A stretch of DNA of 64,000 nt from DAOSWM01 sp035380045 (GTDB lineage Bacteria > Bacteroidota > Bacteroidia > Bacteroidales > Tenuifilaceae). Positions 44,901 through 51,929 of the stretch are shown here, one piece after another. The stretch is from assembly GCA_035380045.1 (NCBI GenBank), contig DAOSWM010000010.1:1-64000 (forward strand), written 5' to 3'. Made by a program: the position numbers and the translations under genes. The notes under the pieces were generated by a model, which searched no databases, was not told the DNA's origin, and saw only the letters and a list, made by a program, of their open reading frames with translations. Position 1 is the first letter of the stretch; every line of letters begins with the position of its first letter.

Positions 44901-46897
44901 TCACCATAAATATTGGTGGCTGCACTTAGCAGAACCGATTTTGTGTTTGTTGTGTTGTCAATAACTAGGTTCGGAGTATTCCCTTGAATCCTAAATTCAT
45001 AAGGCGAAGAGGTTGCTTCGGTGCCAGCCTGCAAAATTCCACCTGTAATGTTTGGTGATGATCCGCTTACGCTGTAATCTTTGGGTGTGACTGCCTCGCT
45101 GGGTTTAACCAAGTTTATAGTTCCGCCTGAAATGTTTATCGAGTTCCCTGAGGAAACCAAGCCAAAAGAAGCGGTCGGTTCACTATTCCCGAAAAGGTTA
45201 ACATTTATAGTTCCGCTCAATAATGAAAAGGAAATTGCGTTAGCAGCGTAAAACCTGCTGGCCAGGTTAAGAGTTCCCCCTTCAATAATAAAAGTTGACC
45301 CTTGGCCCGCCGAAAGGGAATTGTTTGCAGTGTTTCCTACGTTATAAATCCCGTTCGATATTCTTAAAAGGCCATCGACTGTGGTTGGGGCATTTTGACC
45401 AAGTACTTCAAAATTTGGATTATTTAACCAAAATCCGCAGGTGCTGCCAATTGTATATCCTATTGATGGGAATACGTTATTTGAAACGGATGCTGTACCG
45501 GAAATTTTAATTGTCCCGTTGGTTAGGGTAAGGAAATTTGCTGTTGAGCCATTTTTTATACCAAAGGTTCCATTAGCAACTATTTCAACAATATTATTGT
45601 GTGAAATGCCCTTGTTAACAACCACAAAGCCCAAATTGGTTGTGCTGTTTGCATTAAAGGTTTGGGCGTTTGTACCGGTAAAAGTTATTCGGCCAACAAT
45701 AACATCTGAGGAATAGAAATCCATTGTGCCATTATTGGTAATATTACCGGTTACCGAAAGATTTGCATTAGTGCCCGATGTTACGTTGATAATCCCGGTT
45801 TCTGTAATGTCTACATTTGTTCCGCTAAGCGTGTACGATTGCATGGCTAACGTTCCGTTTGTAGTAAGGTTGTTGAAATAACCTGCTGTATTTAAGGTAA
45901 CAGTGTGCCCTGTTTCAATTAGTACGTTGTCGGAAATCGTAGGAATTGTTCCAGAACTCCAAGTTGCTTCATTGTTCCAGTTACCACTAGCAGTTGAAAC
46001 TATTTGACCGGCCTCAAGGGTTGTTTGATTCCCTGTAAGGTAGTCTGATTCAAGTTCGTAGTATGCAGAAATTTTGAAGTAGTAGGTTGTACCGGGAAGT
46101 AGATCTGTAATTTCCTGTGAGTATTCAGTCCCTGTTTCTGCTTGGGTAGTTGATGCTATATCGTTTCCGTATTGAGAATAGTTAATGTCGTCGGTAGAAA
46201 TGTAAACCTTAAAACCGGCTTCGTTTGTAGAGTTGTCGGTCCATTTAATGGTCATCCCAGTTTGTGAAATTGCTTCGGTTAAAAAGTTAACAGGAGGGTT
46301 GTTTGCTGCTTCGGGCAAATAAATGCGAACCTCATCAACAAACATGTTCATTCCGTACTTACTGGTTGCTTTAAGCAGAATGTAGTTTTCTGAACCGTTG
46401 TATGTTGCGGGGATATCAAATTCATACATATACCAACCGCTTACCGATTCCACCGGTTCGGCTGTAATTGGACGGTTAATAGTTCCAAGTAGCTGGGCGT
46501 TGGTTAGCGATGCGCTTGTGTTAATGTAGTAATCAACAACATCAAGCGCTGATGTAATTCCGTTGTCACGGTACATCCAGAATTGCAGCCTAAGGTTTTC
46601 AGTTCCGGATAAGTCAACAGCGGGTGAAACGAGAACCGCACTGGTGTTAGTTGGGTAGCTAACGCTTCTATATCCAGCCATCCCTGCTCCTGAATAGGGC
46701 GAACAGGAGGGGAAGTTGCCTGTTTCCCATCTCTCCCAAAGACCTGTCCCTGATACCTGGGTTTGTGTCCATCCTGTTGGAGGGAATGTTTCACTGTCGA
46801 ACGATTCCGAAAAATAGGTCTGACCGTTTACGGTTCCTGTCAACAGAAGTATAACCAACAGAAACAGTATTGTTCTATTCGGCTCCTTCTTTTTCAT
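38945..46897 (-). CDS. Giant modular T9SS surface protein
   Basis: From the ATG at 46897 this is a protein of 2650 residues. It has a signal peptide (cleavage after NGQ), a jelly-roll-like domain (YFSESFDSETFPPTGWTQ), a fibronectin type III-like domain (around PPVNFLTEAISQTGMTIKWT), long beta-rich repeats, and a right-handed beta-helix-like stretch encoded around 43320-42060. Then come five roughly 87-residue repeats beginning VGGxVSGGxxIC, five roughly 80-residue Ig/PKD-like repeats containing LTYCEGDEIS and VTVNGCS, a SYLWFDES module, and a T9SS type A sorting domain (SIYPNPSSGKFFISL to KKLIVK). It should be exported and anchored on the surface as an adhesin or matrix protein. No catalytic residues were recognised. 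Upstream in-frame residues to 46921 are rejected. Confidence 0.9.
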   Translation of the reverse strand: MKKKEPNRTILFLLVILLLTGTVNGQTYFSESFDSETFPPTGWTQTQVSGTGLWERWETGNFPSCSPYSGAGMAGYRSVSYPTNTSAVLVSPAVDLSGTENLRLQFWMYRDNGITSALDVVDYYINTSASLTNAQLLGTINRPITAEPVESVSGWYMYEFDIPATYNGSENYILLKATSKYGMNMFVDEVRIYLPEAANNPPVNFLTEAISQTGMTIKWTDNSTNEAGFKVYISTDDINYSQYGNDIASTTQAETGTEYSQEITDLLPGTTYYFKISAYYELESDYLTGNQTTLEAGQIVSTASGNWNNEATWSSGTIPTISDNVLIETGHTVTLNTAGYFNNLTTNGTLAMQSYTLSGTNVDITETGIINVTSGTNANLSVTGNITNNGTMDFYSSDVIVGRITFTGTNAQTFNANSTTNLGFVVVNKGISHNNIVEIVANGTFGIKNGSTANFLTLTNGTIKISGTASVSNNVFPSIGYTIGSTCGFWLNNPNFEVLGQNAPTTVDGLLRISNGIYNVGNTANNSLSAGQGSTFIIEGGTLNLASRFYAANAISFSLLSGTINVNLFGNSEPTASFGLVSSGNSINISGGTINLVKPSEAVTPKDYSVSGSSPNITGGILQAGTEATSSPYEFRIQGNTPNLVIDNTTNTKSVLLSAATNIYGDITINAGAILNTKSYTIQLIGNPSNTGNIQNDGLITNTSSTGSNLLTFIGAHGSQNLTGTGTIGDATTPFAGVAISNPSGVTLNSTLVINRVNLLNGILSGSNNITLGNGAGSFPLVQKGGNSSYIAGSFDQAPTISTESTYNIVYSTALEPFTTGFELPDILTGTLEISSNVDVTFGKQATVGKLSFSSSNTGNLITTEFFYPTISGTQTTDLIINSGNSGFLKGPMALTLPNSLEAGQTYLFPIKKSENCFLELVNPTTSAGGNVVIKAEVFDENSGGTAGTNIQEGSLQNRYWKTEIISGAENFTNTAVRVTQDNPTLTTESGLAESSTLAGVYDLVSTDQPDGNSILSNVITELGYFAIGVKQVSQVYQSSNTTQPDLSIVMTGETDQLILEIEIVTSGNSPALQVSNIDFSTNGSSDLTDIASAKLFYTGTSSTFSTDVQVGATISSPGSTFSINPSQDLLEGTNYFWLVYDISENATDKNTVDAECTSITAGGVPYNPSVSAPAGSRIIRSFLSGTYLVGASGDYTTITEAIADLNLVGVSAPVNFMLSDENYSTAEVFPITVNEILNSNQDNFVTIKPSAGITPEIIGDSDNPIFVINTNNFGIDGSNTVEGATRDLTITNNGTGASSGIILSNNGLENLSFRNLIGIGGASSAGYGITLDGVSNSEVLNCNISKLLYGIQVKGNSSQINISNNEIGSTISENKIHTNAISVENTSNFSVNNNRIIGVESGTTATSSGIKISGASINGNITGNEIRDIKNTLLPGYGSNGIWVNSSNTSSNIKVFNNVISDIASYGYSDWDVGRNGYGIVITNGGGYGIYYNTIHLNTNQTSTNSRTAGLNISSTITAASSLDVRNNIIVNSQTIGTRYAVYCGASKTVFTNINYNNYHAPTAIGFITFVRTTLTNWQTGTGKDANSLNLLPYFTSDTDLRLINNMNCPLDGVGTPIAEVTTDFDDVTRDASFPDLGAFEFTTVPFAAPAAEFDEVCYGSPSGLLTLSDYSGTIVRWESSVSPFTEWTEIAHLLETYTSDPLEENTLFRVILDYGLCNEFATESVEVAVSPTTVGGIVSGGSEICYGQTSELLTLSGNVGDVVRWESSVSPFDTWTTIENTQTTYTSEALTDTTRFRAVVKSGVCDEQNSDYTEVAVLPLSVGGSVSGGTTICSGNTSSELTLSGNVGDVVRWEFSENETDWIEIANTETSYTSEVLTQTTHFRAVVQSGPCSEATSEYTTVTVNPPSVGGAVSGGTSVCSGQTSELLTLTGHTGDVVRWESSVSPFDTWTTIDNTLETYTSGPLTEVTRFRAAVKSGVCDEAISDYTEVTISPPTVGGAVSGGTTICEGETSGVLTLSGYTGDIIKWQHSFNELDWIDIENTEETYTSDVLTQTTHFRAVVKSGGCEAQESDFTTVTVNPLPDAAISTTSELTFCEGDVIDVLLTASPSDGTYTWFKNDIILDGESGETLQATTPGIYTVEVTVNGCSSISEGKEIVVNTLPDASISTNDALTYCEGDDVSVALTATPSDGTYRWFKGTEEISGATGNTFTVTSAGSYSVEVTVNGCSATSNEIEVVVNPLPVPTIATSDELTYCEGDEISVTFTVDIPDATYQWFIGETPIDGETSSTLTTSSAGIYSVEVTVNGCSGVSNEMEIVVNPLPLPTISTSNALTYCEGDEISVEFTVDIADATYQWFIGETPIDGETSSTLTTSSAGIYSVEVTVNGCSGVSNEMEILVNPTPLPTISTENSLTYCSGDEIAIEFSVDISADAYQWFQYDSPIEGETNATFTATEAGLYSVGVIVNGCPGISNELEVVVNPLPETSLPTDTVYLSLTGSFTFDAGEGFASYLWFDESTEQTYLFDGETWGTGVFDIWVEVTNEYGCTLRDSAVVSVGTVGINTDTPWTMSIYPNPSSGKFFISLDGFNAEKVSVSVFNSVGQQIIRNDYKQIANKFIDFIDIGNNAKGVYIITVSDGKYSVTKKLIVK
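39701..39835. repeat. Exact internal duplication, copy 1
   Basis: These 135 bases are identical, by reading, to 39941-40075. They encode part of an 80-residue Ig/PKD-like repeat (YQWFIGETPIDGETSS to SNEMEI). Flanking parts of the repeats differ, so the identity implies a recent duplication or gene conversion. Confidence 0.75.
39941..40075. repeat. Exact internal duplication, copy 2
   Basis: This is the second copy of the 135-base segment at 39701-39835, offset by 240 bases, which is one 80-codon repeat unit. Confidence 0.75.
40660..41960. repeat. Five coding repeats of the VGG-VSGG type
   Basis: This span encodes five tandem units of about 87 residues, each with VGGxVSGGxxIC, SELLTLSGxxGDVVRWE, a YTSExLTxTTxFRAVVKSG stretch and two cysteines. 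The units diverge by substitution but keep the same length, as in expanded surface-protein stalks. The first unit at the 41960 end is the most divergent. Confidence 0.7.
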
Positions 46898-46920
46898 TTT
46901 ATAGTTTTTTGTAAAGCCCA

Positions 46921-46953
46921 CAAAAATAATACAAGTTATGTACTTAATTTCAA
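46921..46953 (-). promoter_or_regulatory. Candidate promoter of the giant protein at 38945
   Basis: On the minus strand TTG (46953-46951) is followed after 22 bases by TATTTTTG (46928-46921), an exact -7 match. The box ends 23 bases before the ATG at 46897. Confidence 0.5.
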
Positions 46954-47405
46954 GAAAATGTTAATAGTATACGTTTTTTTGGGTAAAATGTTTTTAATTC
47001 TATTACTTAAACCGATTACATCGGGAAAAGTTTATCGGATTGGTTTAAAAATTAAAAGTTCTAAATAAAGTTATTGCATATTCTTATAAAATAGAAAATT
47101 AAGTAATTTTTTTAGTTAGCTGGCAGGAAAGTTGATGTAGTGATATGAATTCACATGGTTTTATGGAGTATGTTTTGTATTTTAACTTAAATTTTGAGAT
47201 ACTTTGTAGAACATTGTGGAATTTGGAATTTATTTATTGCTTGCAATCAGTTAGGTATGGGAATTATATTTACTTGCTTTTTAGAAACCCAAAGCCTACT
47301 TTTGCGTATACAAATAATTAAATAAACACTTTTATTTGTTCGTTATGTTCTATTTTATTGCGGTGTAAGATACAAGGTAAACAATGTTAACCCATTTATT
47401 GTTTG

Positions 47406-47413
47406 TACCTTTG
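47406..47413 (+). promoter_or_regulatory. Candidate -7 box of the surface protein at 47444
   Basis: TACCTTTG is an exact TAnnTTTG match, 30 bases before the ATG. No clear TTTG box was found 19-21 bases upstream. Confidence 0.4.
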
Positions 47414-47443
47414 TTAGTTGTGCTTTTTAAATAGATAAATTTT

Positions 47444-50400
47444 ATGGCCATGAAAAAAATATACGTTACCCTATTTGCACTGCTTGTTAATGCAGCATTT
47501 TTTAGCACCTCACTTAATGCTCAAACAGCAGATGCACCCTCATCTGGTGATGGTTCTTCTGGTAGCCCTTACCAAATCGCTACGCTTAATAACCTCTATT
47601 GGATATATGCGGATAATAGCAGATGGGATAAATATTACATTCAAACAGCAGATATCAATGCTTCTGATACAGAGAATTGGACTGGAGGTTGGTTTCCAAT
47701 AGGAGATAGAACTACTAATTTTACTGGTAGTTATGATGGTCAAGGGAATGATATTTCTGGTTTGTATGTTAGTCGATCTAGTTCACGAGAAATAGGATTA
47801 TTTGGACACCTTGGTTCAGATGGGGTAATAAAAAACGTTAACCTTAACGGTTTCAATTTAACAGGGAGAAGAGATGTTGGAGGTATTGTAGGAACAAACG
47901 AAGGTAGTGTGACTAATTGTTCCGTTGCTGGTTCAACAGCAAATGCGACTGCAGAGCATAGAGTAGGAGCACTGGTTGGCTATAATGATGGAGGAACAAT
48001 TAGCTATTGTACTTCCTCTGGTTCCGTAAAAGGTGTAGATGATTTTGGAATAGTTGGTGGGATGGTTGGGGTAAATGAAGGAACAATAACCTATTGCTAT
48101 TCAACGGGAACTGTTTCGTTTACTAGTAATTACGAAGAAGTGTATGCGGGGGGGTTTGTGGGTGTAAATGCAGGAACAATTTCAAATTCTTACTCTTTAA
48201 CAGGGGTAAGTGGGTCAACAGATTCTTATTCTATTGCAGGTGGGTTTGCTGGTAAAAACACTTCTTCATTAACAAATTGTTATTCCAAAGGTTTAGTTAC
48301 CGGGTTTGATAAGGCAGGTTTTGTAAGTAGTAATAATGGAACCATAACCCATTGTTTTTGGGACACTCAAACATCAGGAATATCAACAGGTTCCTACGGT
48401 ACTGGAAAAACCACGGCCCAAATGAAGACCAAAACCACCTTTACCGCTGCAAGCTGGAACTTTTTGGATGTATGGGCCATTCAGGCTTCTGAAAACAGCG
48501 GTTATCCATTCCTCCCCTCATGGGTTAAGTGGGAGGGTGATGACTCTTCCTTTCCTACCTTCTGGACCACAGCAGCTAACTGGAGTACAGGATCGGTTCC
48601 GAGTAGCAGTGATTACATAAGCATTTCAGACCAAACTAGTGATCCTGTGATTTTTAGTAACACAACCATCAATTACCTTGTGATTGGAGATGGTGCTCAG
48701 TTAACTGTTGCTTCTAACACACTAACCATTAGCGACGATGGAGTACTAGTTGTGAGTCCCGGAGGGAAACTTTCTTCTCAAGGAACAGTTACCAACAGCG
48801 AGGGCGTAAGTGGCCTGCTTGTGGAATCGGATAGCGATGGTACGGGTTCGGTTATTCTTGGTAACTCTGTTTTAGGAACCGTTCAGCGTTACATAACCCC
48901 TTCTTCAACCAGTGTACTATTCCACATTGTTTCAACCCCCGTTTCGGGTCAAACAATTGCAAACTTCATAAGTGAAAACTCTTCCGTTATTGCTTACAGC
49001 TCCTCGGGGAGTGTTTATGCCATGAGAACATACAAAGCCGATGGCACTGGTTGGGACGATTACTACGATGGAACCGAGCTAAGTAACGTTATTCCTGGAA
49101 CATCATACTCGGTTGGAATTAAAACGAATGCTACTACCCTGGTTTTTAAAGGAACGTTAGTAAGTTCGAACCAAGCAAAAAGTATTATTGGAACAGGCAC
49201 TGGCTTCGGTTGGAACAGCATCGGTAATCCGTTTGCTTCCTCACTGAATGTTAAAGCCGATGCAAATGGCTTCCTTAACAAGTACAGTAACCAACTCGAT
49301 GCTTCGTACACCGCTCTATACCTTTGGGATCCGGCTACTAGCCAATACACAGTTATTAATAGCACCACGGGGCAGACATACATTGGCCCAGAACAAGGGT
49401 TTATAGTTAAAGGGAAATCTGGCGGAGGCTCTATGACCTTTGAAACGGGTATGCGTGCCCACCAAACTCCAACATTTTATAAGTCAGCTAATGCCGAAGG
49501 TGATTGGAGCACACTTGTATTACAGGTTAAAAATTCCTCAGATAAAATTGTTTCAAACAGCATAGTTTTTAGTTCAAATATGACAAATGATTTGGACGTT
49601 AGCTACGATGCTGGCCTATTAACAGACAATGAATCGTATAGTCTGTTTACAAAGATGCCCGATGTGGCGAGCGATTTGAAACTTATGGTTCAGGCATTGC
49701 CTGATACTTGGCAGGAACCATTAGCAATCCCCGTAGGATTTCAGAACGATGCGGGAGGATTGGTTGAGTTTTCTGCTACATCAACATCAATTCCCTCAGA
49801 TGTGGTGGTGTGGCTAGAGGATAGAGTTGCCAATGCTTTTACCCAAATTACAGCAGAAAGCTATAGCGTTACTATGCCTGCCGAAACCGATTCTTTAGGA
49901 CGTTTCTTCCTGCACGTTGGGAAAGCAATTACTAGCAACGTAATATCCACACCCGATAAGTTGGTTTACTGTGAAAATGAGGTTGTTGATGTAACCTTTA
50001 CTGCAAGCGCCGAAGGAACAGTCTATAAGTGGTACAAGAACGGAGACCTTATACCTGATGCTACCTCAAAAACATATAATGCATCCAGCGCAGGTAGTTA
50101 TACAGCATTAGTTGCAGTTGGCGGATCGGAGGTTGAATCGAATGCAATTAGTATTATTGTGAACCCACTGCCCGATGCTCTGGTTTCTACAGATGATGCG
50201 TTAACCTACTGTGATGGTGAGAATGTTGAGGTAGAACTAACCGCATCGCCTGCAGGCGGAACCTACCAATGGTTTAAAAATGGAGAACCAATTGCAAATG
50301 CTGCTGCTGTAGGTTATACTGCTATCGATGCGGGAGAATACAGTGTTGAGGTTACAGTAAATGGCTGTTCTGCAGAATCAGAAATCAAGGAGGTTGTTGT

Positions 50401-51562
50401 TAACGAACTTCCTACACTTACAATTCCGGAGGATTTCTCGGTATGTACTGGTGAAACGACTACCATTACCGCAACCGGTAATGCCGACAGCTACGTTTGG
50501 GACAACGATATCGTTAATGGGGAAGAGTTCACTCCAGGAGAAACGCAAACATACTCAGTAACGGCAACAATTACAGAAACTGGCTGTCAAGCTACCGACG
50601 AGCTAACAGTTACCGTTAACCCATTACCCGAGGTGAATGTTCCCGATGATTTTGGCGTTTGCTTGGGTGAAGATGTAATGCTTATTGCTACGGGTAATGC
50701 CAACACTTACACCTGGGATAATGGTGTGGTTAATGCGCAGGAGTTTACTCCAACCGAAACGCTAACCTATACGGTTGTTGCCGCTAATACAGCAACCGGT
50801 TGTGAAGCAACCGAAAATGTTACGGTAACAGTGAATCCGCTACCAACAGTAACCGTTCCCGATGATTTCGCCGTTTGCGATGGCGACAAGGTAACCCTAA
50901 ACGCTACAGGCGATGCTGATGCTTACATTTGGGACAACGATGTTACCAATGGCGAGGAATTCGTTCCTGAGGAGACCGAAACCTACAACCTTATAGCAAC
51001 CATTACAGCCACTGGCTGTGAAAGTGTCGATGAGGTTACCGTTACTGTTCATCCTCGTCCGCAATTCACCATGTTGAACGATTCAATGTTACTTGCAGTT
51101 CAGGATCAGTACCTTTTCGATGCTGGTGAAGGCTACAGCAGTTACCTCTGGTTCGATGAGTCGGATGAGCAAACATACCTATTTGTAGGAACCGATTGGG
51201 GAGTTGGCGTTTACGATGTTTGGGTTGAAGTTGGCAACGAGTTTGCCTGCACAACCCGCGATACAACCGTTGTTGATGTGAAGGAAACAACCAATGTTGA
51301 TGTGGAAAATCTTTGGGATATGAGTGTTTATCCCAACCCAACAAGCGGTGAACTAAACCTTGAGATTAGTGGTTTAACCTCGGCCAGGGTAAATGTTACA
51401 GTTGTTAGTTCGTTGGGGCAAAAGGTTTTCCAGAATGATTTTTACGTTTACGGTGGAGAAATTAAAGAAAAAATTGATCTACATTCCAACGCATCTGGGA
51501 TATACATGATAATTGTAAACGATGGGGAGAACAAATTAACCCAAAGAATTGTTATTGAATAG
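47444..51562 (+). CDS. T9SS surface protein with GLUG and Ig/PKD-like repeats
   Basis: This 1372-residue protein has a signal peptide (cleavage after LNAQ; ATG at 47450 is an equal start). Residues about 145-310 are GLUG-type repeats (VGGIVGTNEGSVTNCS, VGGMVGVNEGTITYCYS), a motif found in bacterial adhesins and some IgA peptidases. A beta-sandwich region follows to about 830. Several Ig/PKD-like repeats (YCDGENVEVELTASP, then PDDFxVCxGxxVxLxATG) follow, then the SYLWFDES module and a T9SS type A sorting domain (SVYPNPTSGELNLEI to TQRIVIE). The last modules closely resemble those of the divergent giant protein. No protease motif was seen, so adhesion or matrix building is the likeliest role. 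Confidence 0.9.
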   Translation: MAMKKIYVTLFALLVNAAFFSTSLNAQTADAPSSGDGSSGSPYQIATLNNLYWIYADNSRWDKYYIQTADINASDTENWTGGWFPIGDRTTNFTGSYDGQGNDISGLYVSRSSSREIGLFGHLGSDGVIKNVNLNGFNLTGRRDVGGIVGTNEGSVTNCSVAGSTANATAEHRVGALVGYNDGGTISYCTSSGSVKGVDDFGIVGGMVGVNEGTITYCYSTGTVSFTSNYEEVYAGGFVGVNAGTISNSYSLTGVSGSTDSYSIAGGFAGKNTSSLTNCYSKGLVTGFDKAGFVSSNNGTITHCFWDTQTSGISTGSYGTGKTTAQMKTKTTFTAASWNFLDVWAIQASENSGYPFLPSWVKWEGDDSSFPTFWTTAANWSTGSVPSSSDYISISDQTSDPVIFSNTTINYLVIGDGAQLTVASNTLTISDDGVLVVSPGGKLSSQGTVTNSEGVSGLLVESDSDGTGSVILGNSVLGTVQRYITPSSTSVLFHIVSTPVSGQTIANFISENSSVIAYSSSGSVYAMRTYKADGTGWDDYYDGTELSNVIPGTSYSVGIKTNATTLVFKGTLVSSNQAKSIIGTGTGFGWNSIGNPFASSLNVKADANGFLNKYSNQLDASYTALYLWDPATSQYTVINSTTGQTYIGPEQGFIVKGKSGGGSMTFETGMRAHQTPTFYKSANAEGDWSTLVLQVKNSSDKIVSNSIVFSSNMTNDLDVSYDAGLLTDNESYSLFTKMPDVASDLKLMVQALPDTWQEPLAIPVGFQNDAGGLVEFSATSTSIPSDVVVWLEDRVANAFTQITAESYSVTMPAETDSLGRFFLHVGKAITSNVISTPDKLVYCENEVVDVTFTASAEGTVYKWYKNGDLIPDATSKTYNASSAGSYTALVAVGGSEVESNAISIIVNPLPDALVSTDDALTYCDGENVEVELTASPAGGTYQWFKNGEPIANAAAVGYTAIDAGEYSVEVTVNGCSAESEIKEVVVNELPTLTIPEDFSVCTGETTTITATGNADSYVWDNDIVNGEEFTPGETQTYSVTATITETGCQATDELTVTVNPLPEVNVPDDFGVCLGEDVMLIATGNANTYTWDNGVVNAQEFTPTETLTYTVVAANTATGCEATENVTVTVNPLPTVTVPDDFAVCDGDKVTLNATGDADAYIWDNDVTNGEEFVPEETETYNLIATITATGCESVDEVTVTVHPRPQFTMLNDSMLLAVQDQYLFDAGEGYSSYLWFDESDEQTYLFVGTDWGVGVYDVWVEVGNEFACTTRDTTVVDVKETTNVDVENLWDMSVYPNPTSGELNLEISGLTSARVNVTVVSSLGQKVFQNDFYVYGGEIKEKIDLHSNASGIYMIIVNDGENKLTQRIVIE

Positions 51563-51610
51563 GTTGGTTTTTTAAAATTTTGAAAGTAACTTTAGGTTTA
51601 TTAGTTGAAC

Positions 51611-51669
51611 TATTTGAATTGTTTGTAAACATAAATTCTTTATTAGTAAAATAGTAGGCAATTCAAATA
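51611..51669. promoter_or_regulatory. 11-bp inverted repeat upstream of the small peptide gene
   Basis: TATTTGAATTG (51611-51621) and CAATTCAAATA (51659-51669) are perfect reverse complements separated by 37 bases. The right arm ends 11 bases before the candidate -7 box. They may be paired operator half-sites controlling the peptide cassette. Confidence 0.4.
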
Positions 51670-51680
51670 TAAAAAGTTTC

Positions 51681-51688
51681 TATATTTG
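51681..51688 (+). promoter_or_regulatory. Candidate -7 box just before the small peptide gene
   Basis: TATATTTG is an exact TAnnTTTG match that ends only four bases before the ATG at 51693, so transcription would begin at or next to the start codon. No -33 box is evident. A leaderless message or chance match is possible. Confidence 0.35.
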
Positions 51689-51692
51689 TACC

Positions 51693-51905
51693 ATGAAAAA
51701 GGAAGAAAAGGCAAAAACAGACAGAAAGTTGGAAGAGGAAACTGATATTTCCCGCAGGAAGGCCATTAAAAAAATGGGTTATGCTGCTTTTGCTGCTTCA
51801 ACAATGTTCTTGTTGCTCAATAACCCTACAAAGGTTCATGCACAGAGTCCCGGTGACGACAACCCTGGCGATCCAGGTGGAGGCGATTGGGACGACTGGG
51901 GTTAA
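51693..51905 (+). CDS. Small leader-containing peptide, possible RiPP precursor
   Basis: This 70-residue protein has three parts. Residues 1-19 are highly charged (Lys/Glu). Residues 20-50 form a signal-like segment beginning SRRKAIKKMG, with a hydrophobic core AAFAASTMFLLL and ending VHA, which suits signal peptidase I cleavage after Ala50. The twin arginine recalls Tat signals, but the following residues are not canonical. The final 20 residues contain six Asp, six Gly, three Pro, two Trp and one Ser, with no Cys, Lys or Arg. The gene is 24 bases before a PqqD/HPr-kinase-like gene and in line with a nucleotidyltransferase-like gene. I do not recognise the peptide. A precursor of a modified peptide is the best inference from context. 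Confidence 0.72.
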   Translation: MKKEEKAKTDRKLEEETDISRRKAIKKMGYAAFAASTMFLLLNNPTKVHAQSPGDDNPGDPGGGDWDDWG

Positions 51906-51929
51906 ACATACTAAACCGTAACCTGTTCG

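Larger units (their letters stand above)
46898..47443. other. Divergent intergenic region between two giant surface-protein genes
   Basis: This AT-rich 546-base stretch holds a candidate promoter for each flanking gene, at 46921-46953 (minus) and 47406-47413 (plus). It also has an inverted repeat with perfect outer arms TTAAACC (47007-47013) and GGTTTAA (47042-47048). No open frame with coding character was seen. The space is long for this genome and could hold regulatory sites or a small RNA. Confidence 0.5.
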
